Of a DNA stretch of 64,000 nt, positions 23,132-32,028 are shown piece by piece. Source of the DNA: Roseovarius azorensis (GTDB lineage: Bacteria > Pseudomonadota > Alphaproteobacteria > Rhodobacterales > Rhodobacteraceae); assembly GCF_900109455.1 (NCBI RefSeq), contig NZ_FOAG01000009.1, positions 1 to 64,000 on the forward strand, read 5' to 3'. The first letter of the stretch is position 1. The number at the start of each line of letters is the position of its first letter. Under the pieces are notes generated by a model, which was not told the DNA's origin, did not search any database, and worked only from the letters and a program-made list of their open reading frames with translations. A program made the position numbers and the translations under genes.

Positions 23132-24523
23132 ATGAAGCCCATCGACGTATCGCAGTTTGACAGTGAAATTGCAGCCAACCGCGAACGGCTGCTGCAAAAC
23201 CTGAAAGACTACACCGCAATGGCCTTTGCGCTGCTGTGGCAGAGGCAGGCGATTTTTCTGTCTGCCACCATTCTGACGGCATTCTACTTCGATCCGGTGA
23301 ATGCGGTGCTGTTCTATGTCGTCATCCTGTTCTGCGAACTTCAGGACTATCTGCTTGCCAGGCGCGTCTCCAGGCTGCGTCCAAACGAGCAAAAGGCCAT
23401 TTCGATCGCGCTGAGCGGGATACTTCTCAACACCTTCCTGAGCGCCAGTGCGATCTGCATCTATGCCGTCTCGGTTGCCTTCAGCCAGAAGGCCGGCGGA
23501 CATTTCACGCCCCTGTTCTTTCTGTTCGCCGCAGCGCTCTTTGCTGCGATGAACAACCATCAGCTTGTGCCGGCCCTTGCGATCAGGCTCACGCTTTATG
23601 GTATTTCCTTCGTCGTGATCACGCTCCGGGATCTGTGGGTGGAAAAGCCGCCCGTGACATCCGAACTCTGGCTGCACTTCTTCACGGTGCTTTTCGTGAT
23701 GTATTTCCTCATCGATTGCTCTGTTGTCTTCCTGAAGCTCTATCGCAAGAATCTTGCCTCGATGGAGACCCTGAAGCAGGAACATGCCCGCACAAAGGCG
23801 GCCTATCTCGTGAAATCGCAATTCGTGGCCACCGTGAGCCACGAGTTGCGCACACCGCTCACCTCGATAAAACTGTCGCTTGATCTTCTCAATTCGGGCG
23901 CCCTTGGTCCCGTCCCGGACAAGATGAAAAGCATCGTCGAAACCGCCGGGCGCAATGGTGAACGACTGTCCAAGCTGATCGACGATCTGCTCGACCTGCA
24001 AAAGATCGAGGCAGGCGAAATGACCTACCGGATGGAGACGCTGGACGTAAAGTCGTTCCTACGCGACTCCATGGATGCCAATGCGCGCTTCGCCGAAGCG
24101 CAGGGCGTGGCGCTGATCCCGGATTATTCCGAGGATCCGCCGATACTCATCAAGGCGGACGAAATGCGCCTGATGCAGGTGATGTCCAACATGATCTCGA
24201 ACGCGGTAAAGTTTTCCCACAAGGGCGGAAACGTCTTTGTCGGTTGTCACGACAAGAACGGCAAGACGACAATCTACGTCCGGGACAACGGTATAGGCAT
24301 CCCCGAGGGCGCGCAGGACAAGGTTTTTGGAAAGTTCAGCCAGATCGACTCTTCGGATCGCCGGCAGGCTGGCGGCACGGGTCTTGGCATGAACATATCA
24401 AAAGAGATTGTCGAGCAATTCAACGGCAGGATCGACTACGTCAGTGAGCTTGGAAAAGGCACGACCTTCTTTGTCGAATTCCCGACGATAGCCAGCACAG
24501 AGCGTCATCCGCAACAAGCATGA
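23132..24523 (+). CDS. Membrane sensor histidine kinase
   Basis: A 463-residue kinase. About six hydrophobic segments fill residues 35-210 (for example LFYVVILFCELQDYLLA, FTPLFFLFAAALFAAM, FFTVLFVMYFLIDCSVVFL) with only short loops, so sensing probably occurs within or near the membrane, as in kinases for hydrophobic signals. A coiled linker leads to the dimerisation domain with His237 in VSHELRTP, then N-box NMISNAVKFS, G1 DNGIGIP, F-box and G2 GGTGLGM. No receiver is fused. The two response regulators flanking it are the natural partners, and a diffusible acylated signal made by the nearby LuxI is a plausible ligand. No ribosome site decides the start; 23090 is an alternative. Confidence 0.88.
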   Translation: MKPIDVSQFDSEIAANRERLLQNLKDYTAMAFALLWQRQAIFLSATILTAFYFDPVNAVLFYVVILFCELQDYLLARRVSRLRPNEQKAISIALSGILLNTFLSASAICIYAVSVAFSQKAGGHFTPLFFLFAAALFAAMNNHQLVPALAIRLTLYGISFVVITLRDLWVEKPPVTSELWLHFFTVLFVMYFLIDCSVVFLKLYRKNLASMETLKQEHARTKAAYLVKSQFVATVSHELRTPLTSIKLSLDLLNSGALGPVPDKMKSIVETAGRNGERLSKLIDDLLDLQKIEAGEMTYRMETLDVKSFLRDSMDANARFAEAQGVALIPDYSEDPPILIKADEMRLMQVMSNMISNAVKFSHKGGNVFVGCHDKNGKTTIYVRDNGIGIPEGAQDKVFGKFSQIDSSDRRQAGGTGLGMNISKEIVEQFNGRIDYVSELGKGTTFFVEFPTIASTERHPQQA

Positions 24524-24700
24524 GGCCGCCTCGTTCAGGGATTTCCTGAACCCGGCGGCGCCTGCATGGTCAGCCATCATTTCATGAGTCTGCGAGATAC
24601 TTTTCAAAATTCCACCGCAATTGCGATCTATTTGAGGGTCAATCTACAGATATTTCGATTCGTTTCTTTCAGTGACCGCACGAAGAGGAGCCAGAGCAGA

Positions 24701-25789
24701 ATGAGAATATTGGCGGTCGACGATGATCCAAGCATTCTGATGCTTCTCGATCACGCCCTCGGCATGTCCGATCATCATGATGTGACGCTGGCCTTTTCCG
24801 CCAGGGAAGCTCTGGACGCGATAGAACGCGATGAGGTGGATTTCGATTGCTTCCTGATCGACATTCAGATGCCCGAAATCGACGGCATTCATCTGACGCA
24901 GGTAATACGGCAAACACCGGGATATGAGCGCCATCCGATACTGATGCTGACGGCCATGCACGACAAGTCATATCTGGACAGGGCCTTCAGGGCCGGGGCC
25001 ACCGACTATGTCAGCAAGCCGTTCGATTTCAGAGAGCTTCAATCCCGTATCTTCGACGCGCAGGGACTGGCCGTCGAAAAGGCGCGGTCGGTCTGCCGGA
25101 TCGACAGGGCCCGGAACATCAAATGGTCACACGGCGTCGCCGGGGACACCGGGCCGGATCAGGTGATTGATCACGGAGGCGCAGATGGCCTGATTGCATA
25201 CGGCGAATTCGACAACTACGTGCTGGAACTGGCGCGTCGCCCCCAGTGCAATGCCTCTGTCGTCGCGCTCAAGATCGCCGACCCGACACTGGGACATTCG
25301 GAAAGCTCGTTGAGGGAGTTTTCCTCGATGCTGCGCGAGGTCATCATCTGCATCAACGCTTCCTTGCCCAACCTCATGAGCTCCATCTCCTATCGTGGCA
25401 ACGGGACGGTGCTTTGTGTCATGGACAGATATCTGAACGCGCCGAAGGAAATGATCGAGAGCGAGATCAACGCCCGCTTCCTCGACATCTCGACCGGGGC
25501 GAACATCGCAAAACTGCGGGTTTTCTTAGGGGATCCGGTACCCTTAAAGGCAGATTCAGATGCCGGAGTTCTGGAAGTGCTGTGGCAGGCGACAAACAGC
25601 GTCGAGAAGAGATTCGTCTCGAAAAAGGAAATCGCCACCATTTCAAAGCGCGTGCTGAACCGAAACCTGCTCTCTGACGAACAGCATCGTCTCGAACGCA
25701 AGGCCTACAAGTCGGTCATGAAGGACATCCTCTCGGACATGAATGACGATCACTGGATCCGAAAACTCTACAACAGGGCCAGCCGCTGA
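24701..25789 (+). CDS. Response regulator with degenerate GGDEF-like output domain (paralogue 2)
   Basis: A 362-residue protein built like the regulator at 20190: receiver domain with VDDDPS, Asp54 in LIDIQMP, MLTAM, and SKPF, then a linker and a C-terminal domain with ASVVALKIADPTLGHSE and ISYRGNGTVLCVMD. Tyr231 of YRGNG is at the same position as in the paralogue, showing colinear descent from one duplication. The GGDEF signature is absent, so a binding or protein-interaction output is more likely than diguanylate cyclase activity. The gene follows the kinase on the same strand after 177 bp. The ATG has GAGGAG 10 nt upstream. Its end is 10 bp from the convergent glutamate dehydrogenase gene. 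Confidence 0.85.
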   Translation: MRILAVDDDPSILMLLDHALGMSDHHDVTLAFSAREALDAIERDEVDFDCFLIDIQMPEIDGIHLTQVIRQTPGYERHPILMLTAMHDKSYLDRAFRAGATDYVSKPFDFRELQSRIFDAQGLAVEKARSVCRIDRARNIKWSHGVAGDTGPDQVIDHGGADGLIAYGEFDNYVLELARRPQCNASVVALKIADPTLGHSESSLREFSSMLREVIICINASLPNLMSSISYRGNGTVLCVMDRYLNAPKEMIESEINARFLDISTGANIAKLRVFLGDPVPLKADSDAGVLEVLWQATNSVEKRFVSKKEIATISKRVLNRNLLSDEQHRLERKAYKSVMKDILSDMNDDHWIRKLYNRASR

Positions 25790-25799
25790 AACAGGTGCC

Positions 25800-27230
25800 T
25801 CACAACCCCATGGCGCGGTAACTTGCTGCCACCTTGGCGATCGAGACCAGATAGGCTGCGGTGCGCAGATCGGTCACATCCTGACGGCTGTGCCAGACCT
25901 CGCGCATCGACTGATAGGCCGAGCGCATGGTGTCATCCAGTCCCGAACGCACCAGTTCCAGTTCGCCCGCGCCGCGCAGGTATTTCTGCTTGAACCCCGG
26001 TGACAGCTCCCATGCGTCGCCGATGCCGCGGTTGAGGCGTTCCAGTTCGGTCACGATCAGATGATGCCGCGCCTCTTCCTGACGCCGCCCGATCCGGCCG
26101 AACCGGATATGGCTGAGGTTCTTGACCCACTCGAAATAGGACACGGTCACACCGCCGGCGTTGGCATACATGTCCGGGATGATCACGGTTCCCTTGTTGC
26201 GCAGGATATCGTCGGCACCCGCCGTCACAGGCCCGTTCGCGGCCTCAATGATCAGCGGCGCCTTGATCCGCTTGGCGTTCGATAGGTTGATCACCCCCTC
26301 CATCGCCGCCGGGACAAGGATGTCGCAGCTTGCCTCGAGCACATCCGCGCCCTTGGCATGGTGGGTGGCGTCGGGATAACCCTTGATGCCGTCATGTTTC
26401 ACCATCCAGTCGCGCACTGATTCGACATTCAGCCCCTTGTCGTTGAACAGCGCCCCGTCGCGTTCTATGATCCCGGTGATGATCGCGCCATCCTCTTCCT
26501 GCAGGAACTTGGCGGCGTGATAGCCGACGTTGCCCAGCCCCTGCACGATGACGCGCTTGCCCTCCAGCGTGCCGCTCAGCCCGGCGGCCCTGACATCCTC
26601 CGGGTGGCGAAAGAACTCGTGCAGCGCATATTGTACGCCGCGTCCGGTCGCCTCGACCCGGCCCTGGATGCCGCCGCCGTTGATCGGCTTGCCCGTCACG
26701 CAGGCCCGGTAGTTGATATCGGTGGTGGCCATGCGTTTGTACTGATCGGCAATCCAGGCCATTTCGCGCTCGCCGGTCCCCATGTCGGGTGCCGGCACGT
26801 TCTGCGCCGGATGGATCAGATCGCGCTTGATCAACTCATAGGCAAAGCGCCGCGTGATCTGTTCCAGCTCGTGCTCTTCCCAGGCGCGCGGGTCCACGCA
26901 TAGCCCGCCCTTTGATCCGCCGAACGGCGCATCGACCAGCGCGCATTTGTAGGTCATCAGCGCCGCCAGGGCCTCGACCTCGTCCTGATTGACGGCGAGC
27001 GAATAGCGTATGCCGCCCTTGACCGGCTCCATATGTTCGGAATGAACGCTGCGATAGCCGGTAAAGGTATGGATCTGCCCGCGTAGCCGCACGCCAAACC
27101 GCACGGTATAGGTGGCATTGCAGACGCGGATCTTTTCTTCCAGCCCCGGCGACAGCTCCATCAGTGCGGCGGCGCGGTTGAACATCAGATCCACACTCTC
27201 GCGAAAACTTGGCTCCTTGGTGGCTGTCAT
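25800..27230 (-). CDS. gdhA: Glutamate dehydrogenase (Glu/Leu/Phe/Val dehydrogenase family)
   Basis: A 476-residue enzyme that interconverts glutamate and 2-oxoglutarate plus ammonia. The substrate-binding core has VEPVKGGIRY-like GGIRYSLAVNQDEVEALAALM, catalytic Lys in LVDAPFGGSKGG, and PAPDMGTGEREM. The nucleotide-binding domain has VIVQGLGNVGYHAA near residue 240. Length and motifs fit the 50-kDa hexameric class related to RocG/GudB. The ATG at 27230 follows GAGAGG at the right distance; the frame stays open another 231 bp upstream without protein-like sequence. It is convergent with response regulator 2 and divergent from the Tad-like operon. Confidence 0.92.
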   Translation of the reverse strand: MTATKEPSFRESVDLMFNRAAALMELSPGLEEKIRVCNATYTVRFGVRLRGQIHTFTGYRSVHSEHMEPVKGGIRYSLAVNQDEVEALAALMTYKCALVDAPFGGSKGGLCVDPRAWEEHELEQITRRFAYELIKRDLIHPAQNVPAPDMGTGEREMAWIADQYKRMATTDINYRACVTGKPINGGGIQGRVEATGRGVQYALHEFFRHPEDVRAAGLSGTLEGKRVIVQGLGNVGYHAAKFLQEEDGAIITGIIERDGALFNDKGLNVESVRDWMVKHDGIKGYPDATHHAKGADVLEASCDILVPAAMEGVINLSNAKRIKAPLIIEAANGPVTAGADDILRNKGTVIIPDMYANAGGVTVSYFEWVKNLSHIRFGRIGRRQEEARHHLIVTELERLNRGIGDAWELSPGFKQKYLRGAGELELVRSGLDDTMRSAYQSMREVWHSRQDVTDLRTAAYLVSIAKVAASYRAMGL

Positions 27231-27543
27231 GACCTCTCTCCCCGTCATTATCATGTCTGTCCGAATAGGCCCGGATAATGAAATCATCGTTAAGGCTTGT
27301 GGCCGCTTTGTCCAGACCCAGCCGCCTGCGTCCTTGATCCGTCTCTCGGAAACGGGGCGTTCGGGTGCAGATTGTGCCAAGCAGGGAAACATTGGCGGAC
27401 GGTTGCCTGGAATGTTCCGGGGCGTCCCCTTTTTCTCCGTGTTTTGCTGACACCTCGCCATAATTCTGCCACAGAATTCATGAATTTATCAGCGTGATAG
27501 AGTCCGTTCTGCGACGGACAGTATGTGTTGATGAGGTAACGAA
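27231..27543. promoter_or_regulatory. Control region between gdhA and the Tad-like operon, with inverted repeats
   Basis: This 313-bp divergent region includes AATTCTG-CCA-CAGAATT at 27462-27478, overlapping the perfect palindrome AATTCATGAATT at 27475-27486. These lie 58-82 bp upstream of the TadG-like start and could be an operator for that operon. Nothing gene-like is seen. Confidence 0.45.
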
Positions 27544-29322
27544 ATGAATTCGGCTCAAACTCACGGTAAGTGGCCCGTCGCCTTTCAGAAACTTTCCGGC
27601 GCTATACGCTACGAGCGCTTCCCCGCGCCGGTGAAGACATTTGCCGGCGAAGACGGCGGGGGCATTCTGCCGCTGACCCTCTTCATGACCGTACTCTTTC
27701 TCACCGTGGCCGGTCTGGGCATAGACACGATGCGTCACGAGATGGAACGCACACGCATTCAGGCCGCACTGGACCGCGCGGTGCTGGCGGGCGCGGCAGC
27801 CCGCAACAGCGTCGAAGCGCGCAATATCGTCGAGGATTATTTCGACAAGGCCGGCATGGCCAGTTATCTGCACGACGAGGCGGACGATGATATCTCTTCT
27901 TCGCTCACGTCCGCAAAGGTGACGGCCAGTGCCAGCAAGACGGTTGACACCTACCTGATGAAACTTTCAGGTGTGGAGACGCTGACCGCCGCCGGAACCT
28001 CGACAGCCGAAGTCAACATTCCCAAGCTCGAGGCCATTCTGGTGCTCGACGTTTCCGGCTCGATGGCCCAAAACTCGAAGATGCAGAACCTGCAAGCCGC
28101 AGCAAAGGATTTTGTGACGACGATCATGAACTCGTCCGAGACCGGCAATGCGGTCATGTCCATCGTGCCGTTCAGCTTTTCAGTGTCCCCGACCGAGGCT
28201 ATGTACAATGCTCTCGCGGTGGACGAAAGGCACAAATACTCGACATGCCTGGAGTTCAAGGACAACGATTACACGCATTCGGAGTTGACCAGCGGTGCAT
28301 CGGCACAAAGTAGCGGCATTCCGGTGAACCAGATGGTCTATACATCGGCTTACGGCAACTTCGATGACCTCAACCGCAGCTGGCGGTCGTGCTACAACGA
28401 TGAGTATATGCGCATCCTGCCCTACTCCACCAGCATCACAGACCTGCACGCCAAGATCGACGCGCTGCAACCGGATGGCAACACCTCCGGCAACGAGGGC
28501 ATGAACTGGGGCGCGGCGCTGCTCGACCCGACATTCCGGCAGGTGACCGCGTCGATGATTTCCGTGGGTGCGCTAAGTTCTTCCCTGTCGCACGTCCCCG
28601 AGGACTATGGTTCGCCCGATACGTTGAAGGCGATCATCTTCATGGGGGATGGCGAGAATACCACCTCCTATTTCTTTGACAGGAGCAATCCGAAATACCG
28701 TGGCAAATTCTCGGATCTGCACGAGATCGTGTTTCAGGATCGCGTGTTCAAATACGCCTACGACATCTACAACGTGGATCGCAGGAAATACGGATCCGAC
28801 GGCGAGTCGCAATGCAATAAGCCGCGTTGGGAATGCGTATACGAGACAAATGGCGAGGCGGAATCCGTCTATTACCTGCGCAATCCGCTGACCGGAAGCT
28901 ACTGGAGCATTTCGGAAGAAAAATGGATTACGAGCAGTGAATTTGGCAATCTCGATACTTCGATTGAGGGGTTCATCTCCAAGACGCAGCTCAACTGGGA
29001 AATCGCATGGGGTCTGATGTCGCCGAACTACTACGGCAACATCACCGGCGACTGGCGGCCATGGAACGATTACATGGGGTCGGAATACGTCGACGGTGCC
29101 AAGAAGAACACGCTGATGCAGAGCGTCTGCAGCGCGACAAAAACCGAGGGTGTTGTTGTCTACTCGATCGGCTTCGAAGTGCCCGAAGGCGGCACCGCAG
29201 ACACCGAGTTGCGCAAATGCGCCTCGTCACCGGCTCATTACTACCGGGCTGACGGCGCCAACATCAACAATGCGTTCAGCGCAATTGCCGGGAACGTGAA
29301 ACAGCTGCGGTTGACCCAATGA
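27544..29322 (+). CDS. TadG-like protein with von Willebrand factor A domain
   Basis: A 592-residue protein. Residues 33-85 form the TadE/TadG-type N-terminus: a GGGILPLTLFM segment followed by a hydrophobic helix and the DxAVLAGA pattern. A von Willebrand A domain starts near residue 160 with a MIDAS motif DVSGS (Asp168) and continues to the C-terminus (IFMGDGENT near 375, VYSIGFEVPEGG near 535). TadG proteins anchor or assemble Flp-type pili in the envelope. The stop overlaps the ATG of the next gene (ATGA), so the three genes form an operon. No tadA, tadB, rcpA or flp pilin gene is in the neighbourhood, so the machinery must be encoded elsewhere or the set has a separate role. Confidence 0.85.
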   Translation: MNSAQTHGKWPVAFQKLSGAIRYERFPAPVKTFAGEDGGGILPLTLFMTVLFLTVAGLGIDTMRHEMERTRIQAALDRAVLAGAAARNSVEARNIVEDYFDKAGMASYLHDEADDDISSSLTSAKVTASASKTVDTYLMKLSGVETLTAAGTSTAEVNIPKLEAILVLDVSGSMAQNSKMQNLQAAAKDFVTTIMNSSETGNAVMSIVPFSFSVSPTEAMYNALAVDERHKYSTCLEFKDNDYTHSELTSGASAQSSGIPVNQMVYTSAYGNFDDLNRSWRSCYNDEYMRILPYSTSITDLHAKIDALQPDGNTSGNEGMNWGAALLDPTFRQVTASMISVGALSSSLSHVPEDYGSPDTLKAIIFMGDGENTTSYFFDRSNPKYRGKFSDLHEIVFQDRVFKYAYDIYNVDRRKYGSDGESQCNKPRWECVYETNGEAESVYYLRNPLTGSYWSISEEKWITSSEFGNLDTSIEGFISKTQLNWEIAWGLMSPNYYGNITGDWRPWNDYMGSEYVDGAKKNTLMQSVCSATKTEGVVVYSIGFEVPEGGTADTELRKCASSPAHYYRADGANINNAFSAIAGNVKQLRLTQ

Positions 29323-29855
29323 TCCGCCTCCTGAAAAGCCGCCTCGCGCGGTTCAGGCGGGACGAGTCCGGCAGTCCGACGGTCGAGTTTGTGCTGGTCT
29401 TCCCGCTCTATCTGGGCCTGATGGCGCTGTCGGTCGAACTGGGTATGGTCACCTTGCGGCACACTCTGCTGGAGCGCGGCCTCGACATGGCCGTGCGCGA
29501 AGTGAGGCTTGGTACCGGCAGCGCGCCGTCGCATGACCAGATCAAGGTGCTCGTGTGCGAGAATGCCGTGATGATCTCGAGTTGCGAGAGCAACCTGCGC
29601 CTCGAGATGCGCCCAGCCGATATCAGGGTCTTCACCGCGCTGGATGCCACCGTGGACTGCACCGACCGCTCCGAGGAAAGCAAGCCGGTGCGCGAGTTCA
29701 CTCCCGGCCAGCAGAACCAGTTGATGGTACTGCGCGCCTGCCTGAAATATGACCCCCTGTTTCCGGAGGGCATACTCGGCTCGGCGCTGACCAAGGATGT
29801 CAGCGGTCAGGCTGCGATCGTGTCAACCACGGCCTTTGTGCAGGAGCCGACCTGA
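29319..29855 (+). CDS. TadE-like pseudopilin 1
   Basis: A 178-residue protein with a short basic start (RLLKSRLARFRRDESGS), then PTVEFVLVFPLYLGLMALSVELG, the TadE-type hydrophobic segment with the conserved Glu at its beginning. The remainder is a periplasmic domain with Cys residues (VCENAVMISSCE, VDCTD, RACLKYDP). TadE proteins are processed by a prepilin-type peptidase and are minor components of Flp pili. Start overlaps the TadG-like gene by 4 bp. Confidence 0.82.
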   Translation: MIRLLKSRLARFRRDESGSPTVEFVLVFPLYLGLMALSVELGMVTLRHTLLERGLDMAVREVRLGTGSAPSHDQIKVLVCENAVMISSCESNLRLEMRPADIRVFTALDATVDCTDRSEESKPVREFTPGQQNQLMVLRACLKYDPLFPEGILGSALTKDVSGQAAIVSTTAFVQEPT

Positions 29856-29856
29856 G

Positions 29857-30426
29857 ATGTTCATGTCTCGCCTCAAATCTCGGCTCTCGCGGTTCCGTGA
29901 GGATACCGGCGGCGTTGTAACCGTCGAGATGGTGATCACCATGCCGTTGCTGATCTGGGCTCTGGCGGCGACTTATGATTTTTTCGAGATCCATCGCCAC
30001 AAGGCGGTTCGGGAAAAGGCCACCTACACCGTGGCCGACATGTTCTCGCGCGAGCAGGCGCCGGTAACCGACAGCTACATGGATGGTGCCCACGACCTGT
30101 TCAATTCCATGACCAATGACGATAGTCCTGTTCAGATTCGCGTGACCGTCGTGGTCTATGACGAAGATGAAAACCAATACAGCGTGGTCTGGTCACGCGT
30201 TCGCGGCACGGGCGCACTGGCCGCCCTGTCCGACGCCGAAGTGCGCTCCGGCGGTATTCCGCTTCCGAAAATGATCGACGGTCAGCAGATCGTGCTGGTC
30301 AGTTCCCTCTCGACCTACAACCCAGCCTTCAATGTCGGTCTGGAAAACAGTATTCGGGTGGAAACCAGCCAGTTCATGAATCTGCGCTTCGCGCCGCAAC
30401 TGTGTTTCGAGACCACCTGCAGCTAG
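29857..30426 (+). CDS. TadE-like pseudopilin 2 (TadF type)
   Basis: A 189-residue protein starting 1 bp after the stop of the previous gene. It shares the N-terminal plan of its neighbour (SRLKSRLSRFREDTGG, then VVTVEMVITMPLLIWALAATYDFFE), with the Glu in the membrane segment expected of pseudopilins. The periplasmic part differs and ends FETTCS. The similar LKSRL-SRFR starts of the two genes suggest duplication. It closes the three-gene Tad-like operon. Confidence 0.8.
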   Translation: MFMSRLKSRLSRFREDTGGVVTVEMVITMPLLIWALAATYDFFEIHRHKAVREKATYTVADMFSREQAPVTDSYMDGAHDLFNSMTNDDSPVQIRVTVVVYDEDENQYSVVWSRVRGTGALAALSDAEVRSGGIPLPKMIDGQQIVLVSSLSTYNPAFNVGLENSIRVETSQFMNLRFAPQLCFETTCS

Positions 30427-30436
30427 GCAACGCCCG

Positions 30437-30928
30437 TCATTTTCGCTGCCCGTCCGCCGCGCGCGCAGTGGCCAGCTCCGACATAAGTTCCGCCATCACC
30501 TTGGCTTGGGAACTTGCGGTGACACCGCCCACGCCGACCCGCCGCCCGAGCCGCCACCAGAGCCCCGGCTGCCACGCCTTCGGGGCTTTGCCATGCAGCC
30601 GGATCAGAAACCCGTTCGACGGTTTGAAAGCGAACACCCCGCGCTCGATCGCCGCCACATCGGCAAGCGGGGCAATCATCGTTCCGTCGCTGCTGCGCAG
30701 GCCCTCGCGCGTCAATTCAAGCTGTCCGCCTGTTGCACGCCACATCCGTTTCGCCAGCCAGAGCAACAGCGCACCCGTACCCAGCATGAAGAACAACCAG
30801 CCCGCCGGTGGCAACTGCACCAGCGCCAGATAGACCAGCATCAGCCCCAGCCCCGCCAGCGCCCCCACGCCCAACAGCCGCCGCCCCGTCGAGGCGCGCA
30901 GCACCATCAGCACTTCTCCATCCCGCAT
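30437..30928 (-). CDS. Conserved membrane protein, unknown function
   Basis: A 163-residue protein with two transmembrane segments near residues 18-38 and 42-60 (LLGVGALAGLGLMLVYLAL and WLFFMLGTGALLLWLA), followed by a soluble C-terminal part (TREGLRSSDGTMIAPLADVAAIERG) of the PH-like type seen in small bacterial membrane proteins. GGGAGAG precedes the ATG. It is divergent from the pirin gene and convergent with the Tad-like operon. No specific function can be given. Confidence 0.75.
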   Translation of the reverse strand: MRDGEVLMVLRASTGRRLLGVGALAGLGLMLVYLALVQLPPAGWLFFMLGTGALLLWLAKRMWRATGGQLELTREGLRSSDGTMIAPLADVAAIERGVFAFKPSNGFLIRLHGKAPKAWQPGLWWRLGRRVGVGGVTASSQAKVMAELMSELATARAADGQRK

Positions 30929-31078
30929 GCCGTCTCTCCCTTTGGTTCGGCTTTAACCCGGTTGCGCGCGCTTGGCGAGAACGAAGTCAAAAGCGCACAG
31001 CCGCCCTTCGCAATTGAACAGGCCGGGGCATTTTCTGCGCCCGGCCAGCGCCTATATATGCTGCGAAGGGAGACGATC

Positions 31079-31990
31079 ATGTCAATCAGACCCGTACTCG
31101 AAACCCGCAGGGCGCAGCCGGCCATCGAAGGGGCCGGTGTGCATCTGCACCGCGCCTTCGGCTTTCACGACCCATCGGAGCTTGATCCGTTCCTGCTCTT
31201 CGACGATTTCCGCAACGACGACCCGGCGCGCTATACGCAGGGCTTTCCCTGGCATCCGCATCGCGGCATAGAGACCATCACCTATGTCCTCGCCGGAGAG
31301 GTGGATCACGGCGACAGCCTGGGCAACAGCGGTCGTCTGGGAGCGGGCGACGTGCAGTGGATGACTGCCGGGTCAGGCATATTGCACCAGGAAATGCCAC
31401 GCGGCAACCTGCAGGGCCAGATGCACGGGTTTCAGCTCTGGGCCAACCTGCCCGCAGCGCTCAAGATGACCGCACCGCGCTATCAGGACGTGAAGGCGCC
31501 CGACATCCCGGAAATCACCGATGATGACGGCACGCGCGTCCGGGTCATCGTGGGCAGTTTCTGGGGCAGGCGCGGGCCGGTCGACGGAATCGCCGCCGAT
31601 CCGCAATATCTCGACATCTCGGTGCCGCCGGGCGTCAGTAAGACGTTTAAAATAGATACCTACCGGCGCAGCTTTGCCTATGTGTTCGAGGGGGCGGGTG
31701 CCTTTGCCTACGCCTCTCGACCCACAGGCGTGCTGCTCGAGAAAGAGATCGCCGGACAAGAGGTCAATATCCGCGACATGTCCGGCAACAGAACGCTGAT
31801 CCGCTTTGGCACCGGCGACGAAGTAACGGTGCAGGCTGGCCCCGACGGCATCCGCTTTCTGCTGATTTCCGGCGCGCCGATCGAGGAACCTGTCGCATGG
31901 CACGGCCCCATCGTGATGAACACGCAGGACGAACTGCGTCAGGCCATGGCCGATCTGCGCAACGGCACGTTCATCAGGCCCGCGCAGTAG
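31079..31990 (+). CDS. Pirin family bicupin protein
   Basis: A 303-residue protein of the pirin family. The N-terminal cupin carries the metal-binding pattern PWHPHRGIET with further His and Glu at VDHGDS and GILHQEMP. The second cupin (about 170-285) is of normal length and ends in the typical GAPIEEPVAWHGPIVMNT segment. Bacterial pirins include quercetin dioxygenases and regulators of central metabolism; which applies here cannot be told. The ATG has a GAAGGGAG site. A TetR regulator is encoded convergently after a shared terminator. Confidence 0.92.
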   Translation: MSIRPVLETRRAQPAIEGAGVHLHRAFGFHDPSELDPFLLFDDFRNDDPARYTQGFPWHPHRGIETITYVLAGEVDHGDSLGNSGRLGAGDVQWMTAGSGILHQEMPRGNLQGQMHGFQLWANLPAALKMTAPRYQDVKAPDIPEITDDDGTRVRVIVGSFWGRRGPVDGIAADPQYLDISVPPGVSKTFKIDTYRRSFAYVFEGAGAFAYASRPTGVLLEKEIAGQEVNIRDMSGNRTLIRFGTGDEVTVQAGPDGIRFLLISGAPIEEPVAWHGPIVMNTQDELRQAMADLRNGTFIRPAQ

Positions 31991-31997
31991 GCACCCC

Positions 31998-32027
31998 TCC
32001 CCGGATCAGTCGCGAATGGTCCGGGGA
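31998..32027. terminator. Bidirectional hairpin between pirin and TetR genes
   Basis: TCCCCGGA (31998-32005) pairs with TCCGGGGA (32020-32027) around a 14-nt loop. It fills the gap between two convergent stops at 31990 and 32029, as expected of a shared terminator. There is no T run on either side. Confidence 0.5.
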
Positions 32028-32028
32028 A

